Below are positions 35,419 through 43,892 of a DNA stretch of 64,000 nucleotides, piece by piece (position 1 is the stretch's first letter; each line of letters opens with the position of its first letter). Source of the DNA: Pelomonas sp039929605. GTDB lineage: Bacteria > Pseudomonadota > Gammaproteobacteria > Burkholderiales > Burkholderiaceae_C. The DNA lies in NCBI RefSeq assembly GCF_039929605.1, contig NZ_JBDSQX010000042.1:1-64000 (forward strand), written 5' to 3'. The notes under the pieces are model-generated. The model was not told the DNA's origin. It made no database searches and saw only the letters and a program-made list of their open reading frames with translations. A program made the translations under genes and the position numbers.

Positions 35419-35443
35419 CGTCGGGGCGCCAGCGGCAACAGCG

Positions 35444-35827
35444 TCAACCTGACTTGCCCCGGTACTTGATCAGCAGATAGACCGGGCCGAAGACATCGAC
35501 CTCCTTGTCCCAGGCGAACTCGATGACGACCTTGTCGTTGCCGTCCTTAGTCACCACGAGGTCGCCGCTCTTGATGCTCTGGATGGAGTATTCGACCGCC
35601 GTGGCCCTGTCGAACTCCTGGCGCACCTGGGGCACCGTCGAGGGATTGCCGGCGGCGATGCGGTTGACGACACGTTTGACCGTGTAGTACTCCAGCACGG
35701 TTGGAAAGACCTTCATCCCGACGACCGCCGTGACGGCGGCGATGCCGCCCCAGAACAGCAGCCCGATCAGGGACAGGCCGCGCTGGCGACGGGGAGAAGA
35801 CGACATCGAACGGTGGGGACGGTTCAT
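35444..35827 (-). CDS. DUF4845-family membrane protein
   Basis: A 127-residue protein with a basic N-terminus, one membrane helix (LIGLLFWGGIAAVTAVVGMKVF, about 20-41) and a periplasmic domain (EYYTVKRVVNRIA ... VVIEFAWDKEVDVFGPVYLLIKY). Position between lepB and rnc and the sequence fit DUF4845, found at this place in many beta- and gammaproteobacteria; its function is unknown. An alternative start is ATG 35806. It lies 7 bases after lepB. Confidence 0.88.
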   Translation of the reverse strand: MNRPHRSMSSSPRRQRGLSLIGLLFWGGIAAVTAVVGMKVFPTVLEYYTVKRVVNRIAAGNPSTVPQVRQEFDRATAVEYSIQSIKSGDLVVTKDGNDKVVIEFAWDKEVDVFGPVYLLIKYRGKSG

Positions 35828-35834
35828 CTGGGAT

Positions 35835-36818
35835 TCAATCGAAGAAGGTACCGATGCGCTTGAGGTTACCGAAATTCATCCAGACCATGAAGGCCCTGCC
35901 GACGATGTTCTCGTCAGGCACGAACCCCCAGAAGCGCGAGTCACGCGAGTTGTCGCGGTTGTCGCCCATCATGTAGTAGTGGCCCGCCGGGACCTTGCAG
36001 GTCACGCTCTCGACGGTGTAGCGGCAGTTTTCCTGAAAGGGGAAGGGGCCGTCGGCGCGGTCCGGACGGAAGCTGTGAAGCGCGGTCTGGTCGACCAAGA
36101 TCTGGTGCGGCTTGTCACCGAACTTCTCAGTAAAGCGAGGTCGGTATTCGCGTCGCATGCCACTGTCGTCGTAGAAATTGTCGACGGGCTGCGTAGGCTG
36201 GAGTTGGCCGTTGACGTAGAGCTTCTGGTTGACGTAGCTCACCTCATCGCCCGGGATGCCGACGACGCGCTTGATGAAGTCGGTGCTCGGGTCTTCCGGG
36301 TAGCGGAAGACCATCACGTCGCCGCGCTTCACGTCGTTGTTGGCGATGATCTTCTTGTTCAGCACCGGCAGACGGATCCCGTAGTGGAACTTGTTGACGA
36401 GGATGAGATCACCGACGAGCAGCGTGGGCACCATGGAGCCCGACGGGATCTTGAAGGGCTCGAACAGGAAGCTGCGCAGCAGGAAGACGATGAGGATGAC
36501 CGGGAAGAGGCCGGCGGTCCAGTCCAGCCACCAAGGCTGCTGCAGGATCTGCTGGCGGGCCGGCTCGACATCACCGTCCACGCGGCTGATGCCCTGCGCG
36601 GCCAGGGTCTGGCGGCGTTTGGCGTCGTTCTCGACCAGCGTCTGCGCCGCCCGATTGCGGGCGGGCGCAAAGTAGAAGCGCTCGGCCAGCCAGTACAGCA
36701 TGGTCACCGAGGTCAGCAGGAAGAGCAGCAACGCGAAGTTGCCGGTCCAGCGACCGATGTACCAGCCGCCAAGATAGGCCACCAGGGCCGCGTACAAGAT
36801 ACCGGTCAGAGCGCTCAT
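35835..36818 (-). CDS. lepB: signal peptidase I
   Basis: A 327-residue inner-membrane peptidase that removes signal peptides from exported proteins. Two N-terminal helices (about 5-25 and 32-50) and a further hydrophobic stretch before the catalytic part (LFPVILIVFLLRSFLFEPF) are visible. The nucleophile Ser is in IPSGSMVPTLLVGD, the general base Lys in DFIKRVVGIPGDEV, and the box GHYYMMGDNRDNSRDSR is present near the end. ATG 36818 is used. It lies between lepA and DUF4845, as in many betaproteobacteria. Confidence 0.95.
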   Translation of the reverse strand: MSALTGILYAALVAYLGGWYIGRWTGNFALLLFLLTSVTMLYWLAERFYFAPARNRAAQTLVENDAKRRQTLAAQGISRVDGDVEPARQQILQQPWWLDWTAGLFPVILIVFLLRSFLFEPFKIPSGSMVPTLLVGDLILVNKFHYGIRLPVLNKKIIANNDVKRGDVMVFRYPEDPSTDFIKRVVGIPGDEVSYVNQKLYVNGQLQPTQPVDNFYDDSGMRREYRPRFTEKFGDKPHQILVDQTALHSFRPDRADGPFPFQENCRYTVESVTCKVPAGHYYMMGDNRDNSRDSRFWGFVPDENIVGRAFMVWMNFGNLKRIGTFFD

Positions 36819-36859
36819 CAGGGAGGTTTTCAAGGCGGGGGGATGGGAAGCGATGGGGG

Positions 36860-38668
36860 TCAATCGTCGACTTGCAGAATCGCGAGGAAGGCTTCTTGCG
36901 GCACCTCGACGGAGCCGATCTGCTTCATGCGCTTCTTGCCGGCCTTCTGTTTTTCCAGCAGCTTGCGCTTGCGGGAGACGTCGCCGCCGTAGCATTTTGC
37001 CAGCACGTTCTTGCGCAGCGCCTTGATGTTCTCGCGGGCGATGATGTTGCCGCCGATCGCCGCCTGGATGGCGACGTCATACATCTGCCGCGGGATGTGT
37101 TCGCGCATCTTGGCCGCCACGCCGCGGCCACGGAACTGGCTCTGCACGCGGTGCACGATGATGGACAGCGCGTCGACCCGGTCACCGTTGATCAGGATGT
37201 CCACCTTCACGACATCGGACGCGCGGTACTCCTTGAACTCGTAGTCCATCGACGCATAGCCGCGCGACACGCTCTTGAGCTTGTCGAAGAAGTCCAGCAC
37301 GATCTCGGCCAACGGCATCTCGTAGGTCAGCATGACCTGCTTGCCGTGGTAGGCCATGTTCAGCTGGTTGCCGCGCTTGAGATTGGCCAGCGTCATGACC
37401 GGGCCGACATAGTCCTGCGGCATGTACAGGTGCACGGTGACGATGGGCTCGCGGATCTCCTGGATCTGGCCCACCTCGGGCATCTTGCTTGGGTTCTCGA
37501 CCAGGATCACCGAGCCGTCGCCCTGCACCACTTCGTAGACCACGCTGGGTGCGGTGGTGATCAGGTCCTGGTCGAACTCACGCTCCAGGCGCTCCTGCAC
37601 GATCTCCATGTGCAGCAGGCCCAGGAAGCCGCAGCGGAAGCCGAAGCCCAGCGCCTGCGACACCTCGGGCTCGTAGCGCAGCGAGGAGTCGTTGAGCTTG
37701 AGCTTTTCGAGCGCGTCGCGCAGCTGGTCGTACTCGCTGGCTTCGGTCGGGTACAGGCCCGCAAACACCTGAGGCTGGATTTCCTTGAAGCCCGGCAGCG
37801 CCTGTTCGGCGGGGCCCAGGTTGTTGGGCAGCTTCTTTTCCAGCGTGATGGTGTCGCCGACCTTGGCCGCCTGCAACTCCTTGATGCCCGCGATGATGAA
37901 ACCCACCTCGCCGGCATTGAGCTGCTCGCGCGGCGTCGACTTGGGCGCGAACACGCCGAGGTTGTCGGCCGGGTAGACGGCGTTGGAGGCCATCATGCGA
38001 ATGCGCTCGCCCTTCCTGAGCGTGCCGTCGACGACGCGCACCAGCATCACCACGCCGACATAGTTGTCGAACCAGCTGTCGATGATCATCGCGCGCAGCG
38101 GCGCCTCGACGACGCCGTTGGGCGACGGCATGCGGGCGATCACGGCTTCGATGATTTCGTCGATGCCCATGCCGGTCTTGGCGCTGCACGGGATGGCGTC
38201 ATCGGCGTCGATGCCGATCACGTCCTCGATCTCGGCGCGCGCGTTTTCCGGGTCTGCGTTGGGCAGGTCCATCTTGTTGAGCACCGGCACGACCGTCACG
38301 CCCAGGTCCAGCGCGGTGTAGCAGTTGGCCACCGTCTGAGCTTCCACACCTTGCGAGGCGTCGACCACGAGCAGCGCACCTTCGCAGGCCGACAGCGACC
38401 GGCTGACTTCATAAGAGAAGTCCACATGGCCTGGCGTGTCGATGAGGTTCAGGTTGTAGATCTTGCCGTCCTGCGCCTTGTACTGAAGCGAGGCCGTCTG
38501 CGCCTTGATCGTGATGCCGCGCTCGCGCTCGATGTCCATTGAGTCCAGCACCTGCGCTTCCATCTCGCGGTCGCTCAGGCCACCGCAGCGCTGAATGATG
38601 CGGTCGGCCAGCGTGCTCTTGCCGTGGTCGATGTGGGCAATGATGGAGAAGTTGCGGATGTGATTCAT
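36860..38668 (-). CDS. lepA: elongation factor 4 (LepA)
   Basis: A 602-residue ribosomal GTPase. The G domain shows AHIDHGKSTLADRI (G1), ERGITIKAQ (G2), DTPGHVDF (G3) and NKMDLP (G4). Domains II, III and V follow, and the C-terminal EF4-specific region ends ...KCYGGDVSRKRKLLEKQKAGKKRMKQIG. EF4 back-translocates stalled ribosomes or helps 30S biogenesis. ATG 38668 is clear. A strong minus-strand terminator about 107 bases upstream separates it from mucD, so lepA probably has its own start of transcription or depends on read-through. Confidence 0.96.
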   Translation of the reverse strand: MNHIRNFSIIAHIDHGKSTLADRIIQRCGGLSDREMEAQVLDSMDIERERGITIKAQTASLQYKAQDGKIYNLNLIDTPGHVDFSYEVSRSLSACEGALLVVDASQGVEAQTVANCYTALDLGVTVVPVLNKMDLPNADPENARAEIEDVIGIDADDAIPCSAKTGMGIDEIIEAVIARMPSPNGVVEAPLRAMIIDSWFDNYVGVVMLVRVVDGTLRKGERIRMMASNAVYPADNLGVFAPKSTPREQLNAGEVGFIIAGIKELQAAKVGDTITLEKKLPNNLGPAEQALPGFKEIQPQVFAGLYPTEASEYDQLRDALEKLKLNDSSLRYEPEVSQALGFGFRCGFLGLLHMEIVQERLEREFDQDLITTAPSVVYEVVQGDGSVILVENPSKMPEVGQIQEIREPIVTVHLYMPQDYVGPVMTLANLKRGNQLNMAYHGKQVMLTYEMPLAEIVLDFFDKLKSVSRGYASMDYEFKEYRASDVVKVDILINGDRVDALSIIVHRVQSQFRGRGVAAKMREHIPRQMYDVAIQAAIGGNIIARENIKALRKNVLAKCYGGDVSRKRKLLEKQKAGKKRMKQIGSVEVPQEAFLAILQVDD

Positions 38669-38774
38669 GGAGTCTGCAGCGCGCGAGGCCGGCAAGCGTC
38701 AACGGCGCGAGCCGTTGCATGGACAGCTCTTATCGCGCAGCGATGTGAAGGCGCGGGAGCGCCGTGTCGTGGGT

Positions 38775-38808
38775 AAAAAAAAGGCACGTCGAAGAGGCGA
38801 CGTGCCTT
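38775..38808 (-). terminator. Rho-independent terminator upstream of lepA
   Basis: On the minus strand a perfect 11 bp stem AAGGCACGTCG / CGACGTGCCTT with loop CCTCTT runs into eight T residues. It is one of the strongest terminators in the window. It ends a transcript coming from the mucD side about 0.37 kb after the mucD stop, and lies upstream of lepA. Confidence 0.9.
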
Positions 38809-38837
38809 CCAACAAAGGTTTGGCAACTGCTTGTTGG
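38775..38837 (-). ncRNA. candidate small RNA between mucD and lepA
   Basis: A minus-strand TACAAT (38849-38844) is a good -10 box. The predicted start near 38837 coincides with CCAACAA, which can pair with TTGTTGG 16 bases later. That hairpin is directly followed by the strong terminator stem, giving a two-hairpin RNA of about 63 nt. The -35 region is poor. This could equally be the tail of the mucD transcript. No homology to a known RNA family is claimed. Confidence 0.3.
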
Positions 38838-39184
38838 GCTTTCATTGTAGCCAAAAGGGTCGGCCGAGAGCCCGCACCACCATTGGTTTTCCGGCCGTTG
38901 CAGGCCTCCAACAAGGAATTTATCAACAGCTTATCCACAAGAACCTGTGGATCACCTGTGGATCAAATCAAGCCGTTACCGGCAGCCCACGATTGCATGG
39001 CCAAGCACCCCTTTCGAGGATGCGTTCGCCCGCATTTTAGCGGGCGACGCGAACAATCGCGGCTCTTGTGCAGAAGTTAGCCGGTGCCAACTTCCAAATA
39101 CGGTGGACAACCTTTCGGCGCCGTCCCGCCAGCCTTGCCGCATCGCGGAAAGCCCGACAAGACAACCCAGTCTTCCGGGCCGAA
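38814..39184. other. mucD-lepA intergenic region, 0.37 kb without a gene
   Basis: The stretch holds the DnaA-box-like cluster, the putative promoter of the small RNA, and a GCCCGC/GCGGGC hairpin near 39029-39046. No open frame has coding character; two short ones overlap in opposite directions and are not supported. It is unusually AT-rich around 38910-38970 for this region. It may be the mucD 3' untranslated region, a small RNA locus or a DnaA-titrating site. Confidence 0.5.
38920..38965. promoter_or_regulatory. symmetric cluster of four DnaA-box-like 9-mers
   Basis: Two forward boxes, TTATCAACA (38920-38928, one mismatch) and TTATCCACA (38931-38939, perfect consensus), face two reverse boxes TGTGGATCA (38946-38954 and 38957-38965, one mismatch each). 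Both pairs have 11-base spacing and the group is exactly symmetric about 38942.5. The right pair forms an 11 bp perfect tandem repeat CCTGTGGATCA. The DNA can also form a hairpin through ATCCACA/TGTGGAT. Confidence 0.6.
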
Positions 39185-40654
39185 TCAGTGCACCGGCTTC
39201 AGCAGCACGAAGCTCGTGACGTCGTCGCGGCGCACGACGAGATTCATGGGCTTGGTCTTGTCGGCCTTGGCCAACTGAGCCTGGAGAGCCTTGACCGAGT
39301 TCACCTCGACGTTGTCCACCGACAGGATGAGGTCGCCGTCGCGCAGGCCGGCGCGGGCGGCGGCACCCGTGGCGCTGTCGACCTTGACGCCGGACTTGAG
39401 CTTGAGGTCCTTGCGCTGGAGGTCGGTCAGGTCGGACACCTTCAGCCCCAGCGCTGCGCTCGGCCCGGTGGCGGGCGCCGGTTCCTTGCTGCTCTCGGCG
39501 CTGTCGCTGCCCGGCTTCTTACTGCGCTCGTCTTCGCCGATGGTGACGACGATGTCCTTGTTCGCGCCGCGGCGGAACACCGTCAGCGTCGTCTTGGCGC
39601 CGGGCTTGACGTTAGCCACCAGGCGGCGCAGGTCGGCCGCCTTGTCCACGGTCTTGCCGTCGACCTTGGTGACGACATCGCCACCCTCGACGCCCGCCTT
39701 CTCGGCCGGGCTGCCGGCCACGACGGAGCGGATCACCGCGCCCTGCGGCTTGCCCAAGCCGATGGCCTCGGCAATTTCCTTGGTGATGTCGTCAGGCAGC
39801 ACGCCCAGGTAGCCGCGCACGACACGACCGCCTGCGCGCAGTTCGTCGGCCACTCGGACGGCGTCGGCGATGGGGATCGCGAACGAGATGCCCATGTAGC
39901 CGCCGTTCTGGCTGTAGATCTGCGAATTGATGCCGATGACCTCGCCGCGCATGTTGACGAGCGGGCCGCCGGAGTTGCCGGGGTTGATGGCCACGTCGGT
40001 CTGGATCAGCGGCAGCAGGTCGCCCGTGTCGCGCTGCTTGGCGCTGATGATGCCGGCCGTCACGGTGTTCTCCAGGCCGAAGGGCGAGCCGATGGCCATG
40101 ACCCATTCGCCGACCTTGGCTTTGTTGCTGTCGCCGACCTTGACGAACGGCAGGCCGGCGGCCTCGATCTTGACGACGGCGACGTCGGAGCGCTGGTCGG
40201 CGCCGATGAGCTTGGCCTTGAGTTCGCGCTTGTCGGTCAGCGTGACGATGACTTCGTCGGCGCCCTGCACGACGTGGGCATTGGTCAGCACATAGCCGTC
40301 GGCGCTGAGGATGAAGCCGGAGCCAACGCCGCGGCGCATCGGGCCGTCGTCATCCGGCGCGCCGCCGCCGCGTGGCGCGCCACGGCGCTGGTTGGGCACG
40401 GGGATGCCGAAGCGGCGGAAGAACTCCTGCATCTGCTCGTTCATCTCGGCCTGGCCTTCGGGCACCTTGACCTTCTCCGCCGTGCGGATGTTGACGACTG
40501 CCGGACCGACCCGTTCGACCAGCTCGCTGAAGTCAGGTAGCTCACGGGCTTGCGCGGCCGCCGGCGCATGGCCGAAGGCAAGTGCGAGCGCCAGCGCGGT
40601 GCCGGTCAGCAGCAGGCGCGCACGGGCGGGGGGGAGGCGGTTCTCAGCGTGCAT
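39185..40654 (-). CDS. mucD: periplasmic Do-type serine protease/chaperone
   Basis: A 489-residue DegP/HtrA protein that degrades or refolds misfolded envelope proteins. A signal peptide ends near AAAQA (about residue 35). The trypsin-like domain shows the triad His in LTNAHVV, Asp in RSDVAVVKI and Ser in GNSGGPLVN. Two PDZ domains follow (about 260-350 with YLGV and GSPAEKAGVEGGDVV; about 390-480 with AARAGLRDGDLIL). The place after rpoE-rseA matches mucD of the sigmaE operon. It starts 42 bases after rseA, with no rseB/mucB between them. Confidence 0.94.
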   Translation of the reverse strand: MHAENRLPPARARLLLTGTALALALAFGHAPAAAQARELPDFSELVERVGPAVVNIRTAEKVKVPEGQAEMNEQMQEFFRRFGIPVPNQRRGAPRGGGAPDDDGPMRRGVGSGFILSADGYVLTNAHVVQGADEVIVTLTDKRELKAKLIGADQRSDVAVVKIEAAGLPFVKVGDSNKAKVGEWVMAIGSPFGLENTVTAGIISAKQRDTGDLLPLIQTDVAINPGNSGGPLVNMRGEVIGINSQIYSQNGGYMGISFAIPIADAVRVADELRAGGRVVRGYLGVLPDDITKEIAEAIGLGKPQGAVIRSVVAGSPAEKAGVEGGDVVTKVDGKTVDKAADLRRLVANVKPGAKTTLTVFRRGANKDIVVTIGEDERSKKPGSDSAESSKEPAPATGPSAALGLKVSDLTDLQRKDLKLKSGVKVDSATGAAARAGLRDGDLILSVDNVEVNSVKALQAQLAKADKTKPMNLVVRRDDVTSFVLLKPVH

Positions 40655-40696
40655 AGAAAGTTCCAGGTTCAGCGGGCGGAGGAAAGTTGCATTGCT

Positions 40697-41257
40697 TCAT
40701 TGCGCGGGGCGGGAGGCCGCCTGCTCGGGCAGGGCCAGCCCCCAATCGATGATCTCGGGCGGCACGTTGACCAACACGCCGGCTTCGTGCGAGCCGCTCA
40801 GGGACGGCAGCGTACGGCCTGCCGCCGTCTGGGCAAAGCTCATGCCCGCAAGCCCTTGCGCGCGTGGTGTTGCGAATGGCGCAGCGGCGGCGAGGGTGTC
40901 CGGCGACGCGGGCGTGCGCAGCGCGCCGATGCCGATGGCCACGGCGACGAAGCCGGCGGCGACGGCGAACGGCGCGAACCAGTCGCGACCGCGCGGGTGC
41001 GCGAGGAGCGGTGCCGGCATCTGTGCATGCAGCGCGTCGAGCAGGGTGTGGGGCTCGCGGTGCAGCGCGGGCAGCTCGGCGGAGCGCAGGCCGTCGCCTG
41101 CCGCGTGCCACAGCGCCCAGCGCTCGCGCAGCGTGGCGTCGGCCGCCCAGGCCGCGTTCACACGCGCCCACTCGGCCGGCGTCGCGCGGCCGTCCATGAC
41201 GGCGGACAGGGCCTCTTGCAGATCCCCGTCCAGCGCATCGTTGTCGGGGCTCCTCAT
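40697..41257 (-). CDS. rseA: anti-sigmaE factor RseA/MucA-like
   Basis: A 186-residue protein. The N-terminal domain (LQEALSAVMDGRATPAEWARVNAAWAADATLRERWALWHAAGDGLRS) matches the RseA/MucA sigma-binding domain. One membrane helix (FAPFAVAAGFVAVAIGIGAL, about 94-114) leads to a periplasmic tail. It would hold RpoE at the membrane until regulated proteolysis frees it. ATG 41257 overlaps the rpoE stop. The sequence is divergent, so identification relies on position and topology as much as on sequence. Confidence 0.87.
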   Translation of the reverse strand: MRSPDNDALDGDLQEALSAVMDGRATPAEWARVNAAWAADATLRERWALWHAAGDGLRSAELPALHREPHTLLDALHAQMPAPLLAHPRGRDWFAPFAVAAGFVAVAIGIGALRTPASPDTLAAAAPFATPRAQGLAGMSFAQTAAGRTLPSLSGSHEAGVLVNVPPEIIDWGLALPEQAASRPAQ

Positions 41258-41838
41258 CGCCACCCTCCCCCACTCAGCATCGGCCGCAGCCGCACGGCCA
41301 AGGCCTCCCGGGCGCGGAAGATGCGCGAACGCACGGTGCCCGGCGGGCAGTCCATCAAATCGGCGATCTCGTCGTAGCTCAAGCCATCTACCTCTCGCAG
41401 CAGCAACGCCCGGCGTTGATCTTCCGCCAGGCCCTCGACCGCCTCGTTGAGCCCGCGCGCCAACTGGCGGTTGGCGAGCAGGGCTTCGGGGGTCGCATCG
41501 TCGGTTGGATGCGCGTCGGTGCCGAAAGTTCCCTCGTCGTCGTCCAGGGACTCGACCGGCCGCTGGCGGCTGCGATGCCGCTGTGCGGCATTGATGGCGA
41601 TGCGGTAGACCCAGGTGTAGAAGGCGCTGTCACCGCGAAAGGCAGGCAATGCGCGGTAGGCGGCCAGGAAGGTCTCCTGGCAGAGGTCGGCCACGTCGGC
41701 GGGGTCACGCACGCTGCGCGACAGCAGGCGCTCGACGCGGCGCTGGTACTTCAGCACCAGCATGTCGAAGGCGGTGCGGCTGCCGGCCTGCGCCTCGCGC
41801 ACCAGCAGGGCGTCGGCGTCCTGGCCCTGGGCGTTCAT
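41254..41838 (-). CDS. rpoE: RNA polymerase sigmaE (ECF) factor
   Basis: A 194-residue extracytoplasmic-function sigma factor. Region 2 is seen in DLCQETFLAAYRALPAFRG and FYTWVYRIAINAAQ, and region 4 in LREVDGLSYDEIADLMDCPPGTVRSRIFRARE. The central linker is rich in Asp (SLDDDEGTFGTDAHPTDDATPE). It controls envelope-stress genes and is held by RseA. ATG 41838 overlaps the stop of the small membrane protein upstream; the stop overlaps rseA. Confidence 0.95.
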   Translation of the reverse strand: MNAQGQDADALLVREAQAGSRTAFDMLVLKYQRRVERLLSRSVRDPADVADLCQETFLAAYRALPAFRGDSAFYTWVYRIAINAAQRHRSRQRPVESLDDDEGTFGTDAHPTDDATPEALLANRQLARGLNEAVEGLAEDQRRALLLREVDGLSYDEIADLMDCPPGTVRSRIFRAREALAVRLRPMLSGGGWR

Positions 41839-42248
41839 GGCTGCACCGTCGGCGCGGCGAACACGGTCGCGCGCAATGCCGCCCAATGGGCAGCCTGCTG
41901 GTGCCGCGCCAACGGGAGCCAGCATGGGCCAGGGCTGGCACGCAGCAGCAGCCAGGCATCGAGGTCGATCAGCACGGTGAGTTGGACAGTGGCTTCTTCA
42001 TCGCGATCAGAGTCGGCCAGCCACCAGGCCTGGCCATCCCAGCGCAGGCGGCGCGGCAGCACGGCGGCGGCGCGCCAGCCATAGATGCTGACCAGTGGAA
42101 TGGACAGCAGTGCCGGCCACGCAGACGGGTAATGGCTGAGCATCCAGGCAGCCAGGCCACCCGAAGCCAGCGCCGCGACGCAAGCCATGACCGCCTGCAG
42201 GGCCGGCTGGCGCTGCAACTGCACGACGACGGGCGGCGTGCGACGCAT
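41835..42248 (-). CDS. small membrane protein, possibly YgfX/CptA-like
   Basis: A 137-residue protein with two adjacent hydrophobic helices (AVMACVAALASGGLAAWML and ALLSIPLVSIYGWRAAAVL, about residues 19-60). A soluble C-terminal part contains LRWDGQAWWLAD and LLLRASPGPCWLPLAR. The two-helix hairpin plus a WDGQ-W motif recalls the YgfX/CptA family, which occurs near rpoE or sdhE in other proteobacteria, but the match is only by eye. It is coupled to rpoE by a 4-base overlap and begins 12 bases after fabF. Confidence 0.7.
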   Translation of the reverse strand: MRRTPPVVVQLQRQPALQAVMACVAALASGGLAAWMLSHYPSAWPALLSIPLVSIYGWRAAAVLPRRLRWDGQAWWLADSDRDEEATVQLTVLIDLDAWLLLRASPGPCWLPLARHQQAAHWAALRATVFAAPTVQP

Positions 42249-42260
42249 CGCCCGGTGCGC

Positions 42261-43505
42261 CTAGACCCGCTTGAAGATCAGCGTGCCGTTTGTGCCGCCG
42301 AAACCGAAATTGTTCTTCGCGGCGATGTCGATCTTCATCGGCCGCGCCTCGTTGGCGCAGTAGTCCAGGTCGCACTCGGGATCCTGGTTGAAGATATTGA
42401 TCGTCGGCGGGGCGATCTGGTCACGGATGGCCAGCGCGGTGAACACCGACTCGATGCCGCCCGCGCCGCCCAGCAAGTGGCCGGTCATGGACTTGGTCGA
42501 GCTGATGACCATCTTCTTGGCGTGATCGCCAAAGGCCAGCTTGATCGCGTTGGTCTCGTTCACGTCGCCGAGCGGCGTGGAGGTGCCGTGGGCGTTCATG
42601 TAGTCGACCTGGTCGGGGTTCATGCCCGCATTGCGCAGCGCCGCGCGCATGGAGCGCTTGGGGCCGTCGACATTGGGCGCGGTCATGTGATATGCGTCCG
42701 CCCCCATGCCGAAGCCGACCAGCTCGCAGTAGATCTTGGCGCCGCGCTTCTTGGCGTGTTCGTACTCTTCGAGCACCAGCACGCCGGCACCCTCGCCCAG
42801 CACGAAACCGTCGCGGTCCTTGTCCCAGGGCCGGGACGCGGTCGCGGGGTCGTCGTTGCGAGTAGACAGCGCACGGGCTGCGGCGAAACCGCCGATGCCC
42901 AGCGGCGACACCGCACCTTCAGCACCGCCCGCCACCATCACGTCGGCGTCGCCGTACTCGATGAGGCGGCCGGCTTCGCCGATCGCGTGCAGGCCCGTCG
43001 TGCAGGCCGTCACGATCGCCAGGTTGGGCCCCTGGAAACCGAAGTTGATGGAGACGTGGCCCGAGATCATGTTGATGATCGAGGCCGGGATGAAGAACGG
43101 CGAGATGCGGCGCGGGCCGCGGCTCGTCAGCTCTTCTTTCGTGTCTTCGATCAGCGGCAGGCCGCCGATGCCCGAGCCCACGAGCACGCCGATGCGCTCG
43201 GCCTGCTCCTCGGTCAGTTCGTTCCCTGTGGGGATGCCGGAATCACGCACCGCCTGGAAGGCCGCCGCCAGGCCGTAATGGATGAAGTTATCCATGTGGC
43301 GGGCTTCTTTCGCGGGGATGTAATCCTCGATCTTGAAGCCCTTGACCTCACCCGCAAAGTGGCACGCCATGACGCTGGCGTCGAAGCGGGTGATGGTGGC
43401 AATGCCGGAACGCCCGGCGAGGATGTTGGCCCAACCTTCGGCAACGGAGTTGCCGACAGGACTGATCAGACCAAGACCGGTGACAACGACACGGCGACGG
43501 CTCAT
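42261..43505 (-). CDS. fabF: 3-oxoacyl-[ACP] synthase II
   Basis: A 414-residue condensing enzyme that elongates fatty acyl-ACP with malonyl-ACP, especially C16:1 to C18:1. The active-site Cys is about residue 168 in TACTTGLH. The two His are in NAHGTSTPLGD and TGHLLGGAGG, and NNFGFGGTNGTL closes the site. The start MSRRRVVVTGLGLISPVGN is typical. It is transcribed after acpP with a 37-base gap. Confidence 0.96.
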   Translation of the reverse strand: MSRRRVVVTGLGLISPVGNSVAEGWANILAGRSGIATITRFDASVMACHFAGEVKGFKIEDYIPAKEARHMDNFIHYGLAAAFQAVRDSGIPTGNELTEEQAERIGVLVGSGIGGLPLIEDTKEELTSRGPRRISPFFIPASIINMISGHVSINFGFQGPNLAIVTACTTGLHAIGEAGRLIEYGDADVMVAGGAEGAVSPLGIGGFAAARALSTRNDDPATASRPWDKDRDGFVLGEGAGVLVLEEYEHAKKRGAKIYCELVGFGMGADAYHMTAPNVDGPKRSMRAALRNAGMNPDQVDYMNAHGTSTPLGDVNETNAIKLAFGDHAKKMVISSTKSMTGHLLGGAGGIESVFTALAIRDQIAPPTINIFNQDPECDLDYCANEARPMKIDIAAKNNFGFGGTNGTLIFKRV

Positions 43506-43542
43506 GCGGTACGGATCACAGAGTTACGAGAGAAAAGAAGGC

Positions 43543-43782
43543 TCAGGCCTTCTGGTGCTTGACGGCGTAGTCGATCGCCAGCTGCACGGTGGTGATCTTC
43601 TCGGCCTCTTCGTCGGGGATCTCGATGCCGAACTCGTCTTCGAGGGCCATCACCAGTTCCACGGTGTCCAGAGAATCGGCGCCCAGATCGGCAACGAATG
43701 CCTTCTCGGTGGTGACGTCGGCCTCAGCCACGCCAAGTTGCTCGGCGATGATTTTCTTGACTCGTGCTTCGATATCGCTCAT
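43543..43782 (-). CDS. acpP: acyl carrier protein
   Basis: A 79-residue acidic four-helix protein carrying fatty-acid intermediates on 4'-phosphopantetheine attached to Ser37 in the motif LGADSLDTVE. AcpS at the end of the same block makes this modification. A strong Shine-Dalgarno GGAGGAG precedes ATG. A TAGAAT -10-like box lies about 40 bases upstream (43827-43822), so acpP may have an extra promoter within the 110-base gap after fabG, as expected for a very abundant protein. Confidence 0.97.
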   Translation of the reverse strand: MSDIEARVKKIIAEQLGVAEADVTTEKAFVADLGADSLDTVELVMALEDEFGIEIPDEEAEKITTVQLAIDYAVKHQKA

Positions 43783-43892
43783 GACACTCCTCCAGGAGGG
43801 GTTTGCAGAAAACAGCCCGGCATTCTAAGGGCACTAGAGTTGCGCCCCTAAGTCGGGGCCCAAGCGGAAATTGAAGCAGCTTATGCAGGCCG

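Noticed and set aside
38920..38965. The box cluster as the chromosomal replication origin
   Set aside because: No dnaA, dnaN, rpmH or gidA gene and no long AT-rich unwinding region is nearby. Only a secondary DnaA site is reasonable.
38699..39040. Small open frames on both strands in the mucD-lepA gap
   Set aside because: They overlap each other in opposite directions and cross the terminator and box cluster. No conserved features are visible.
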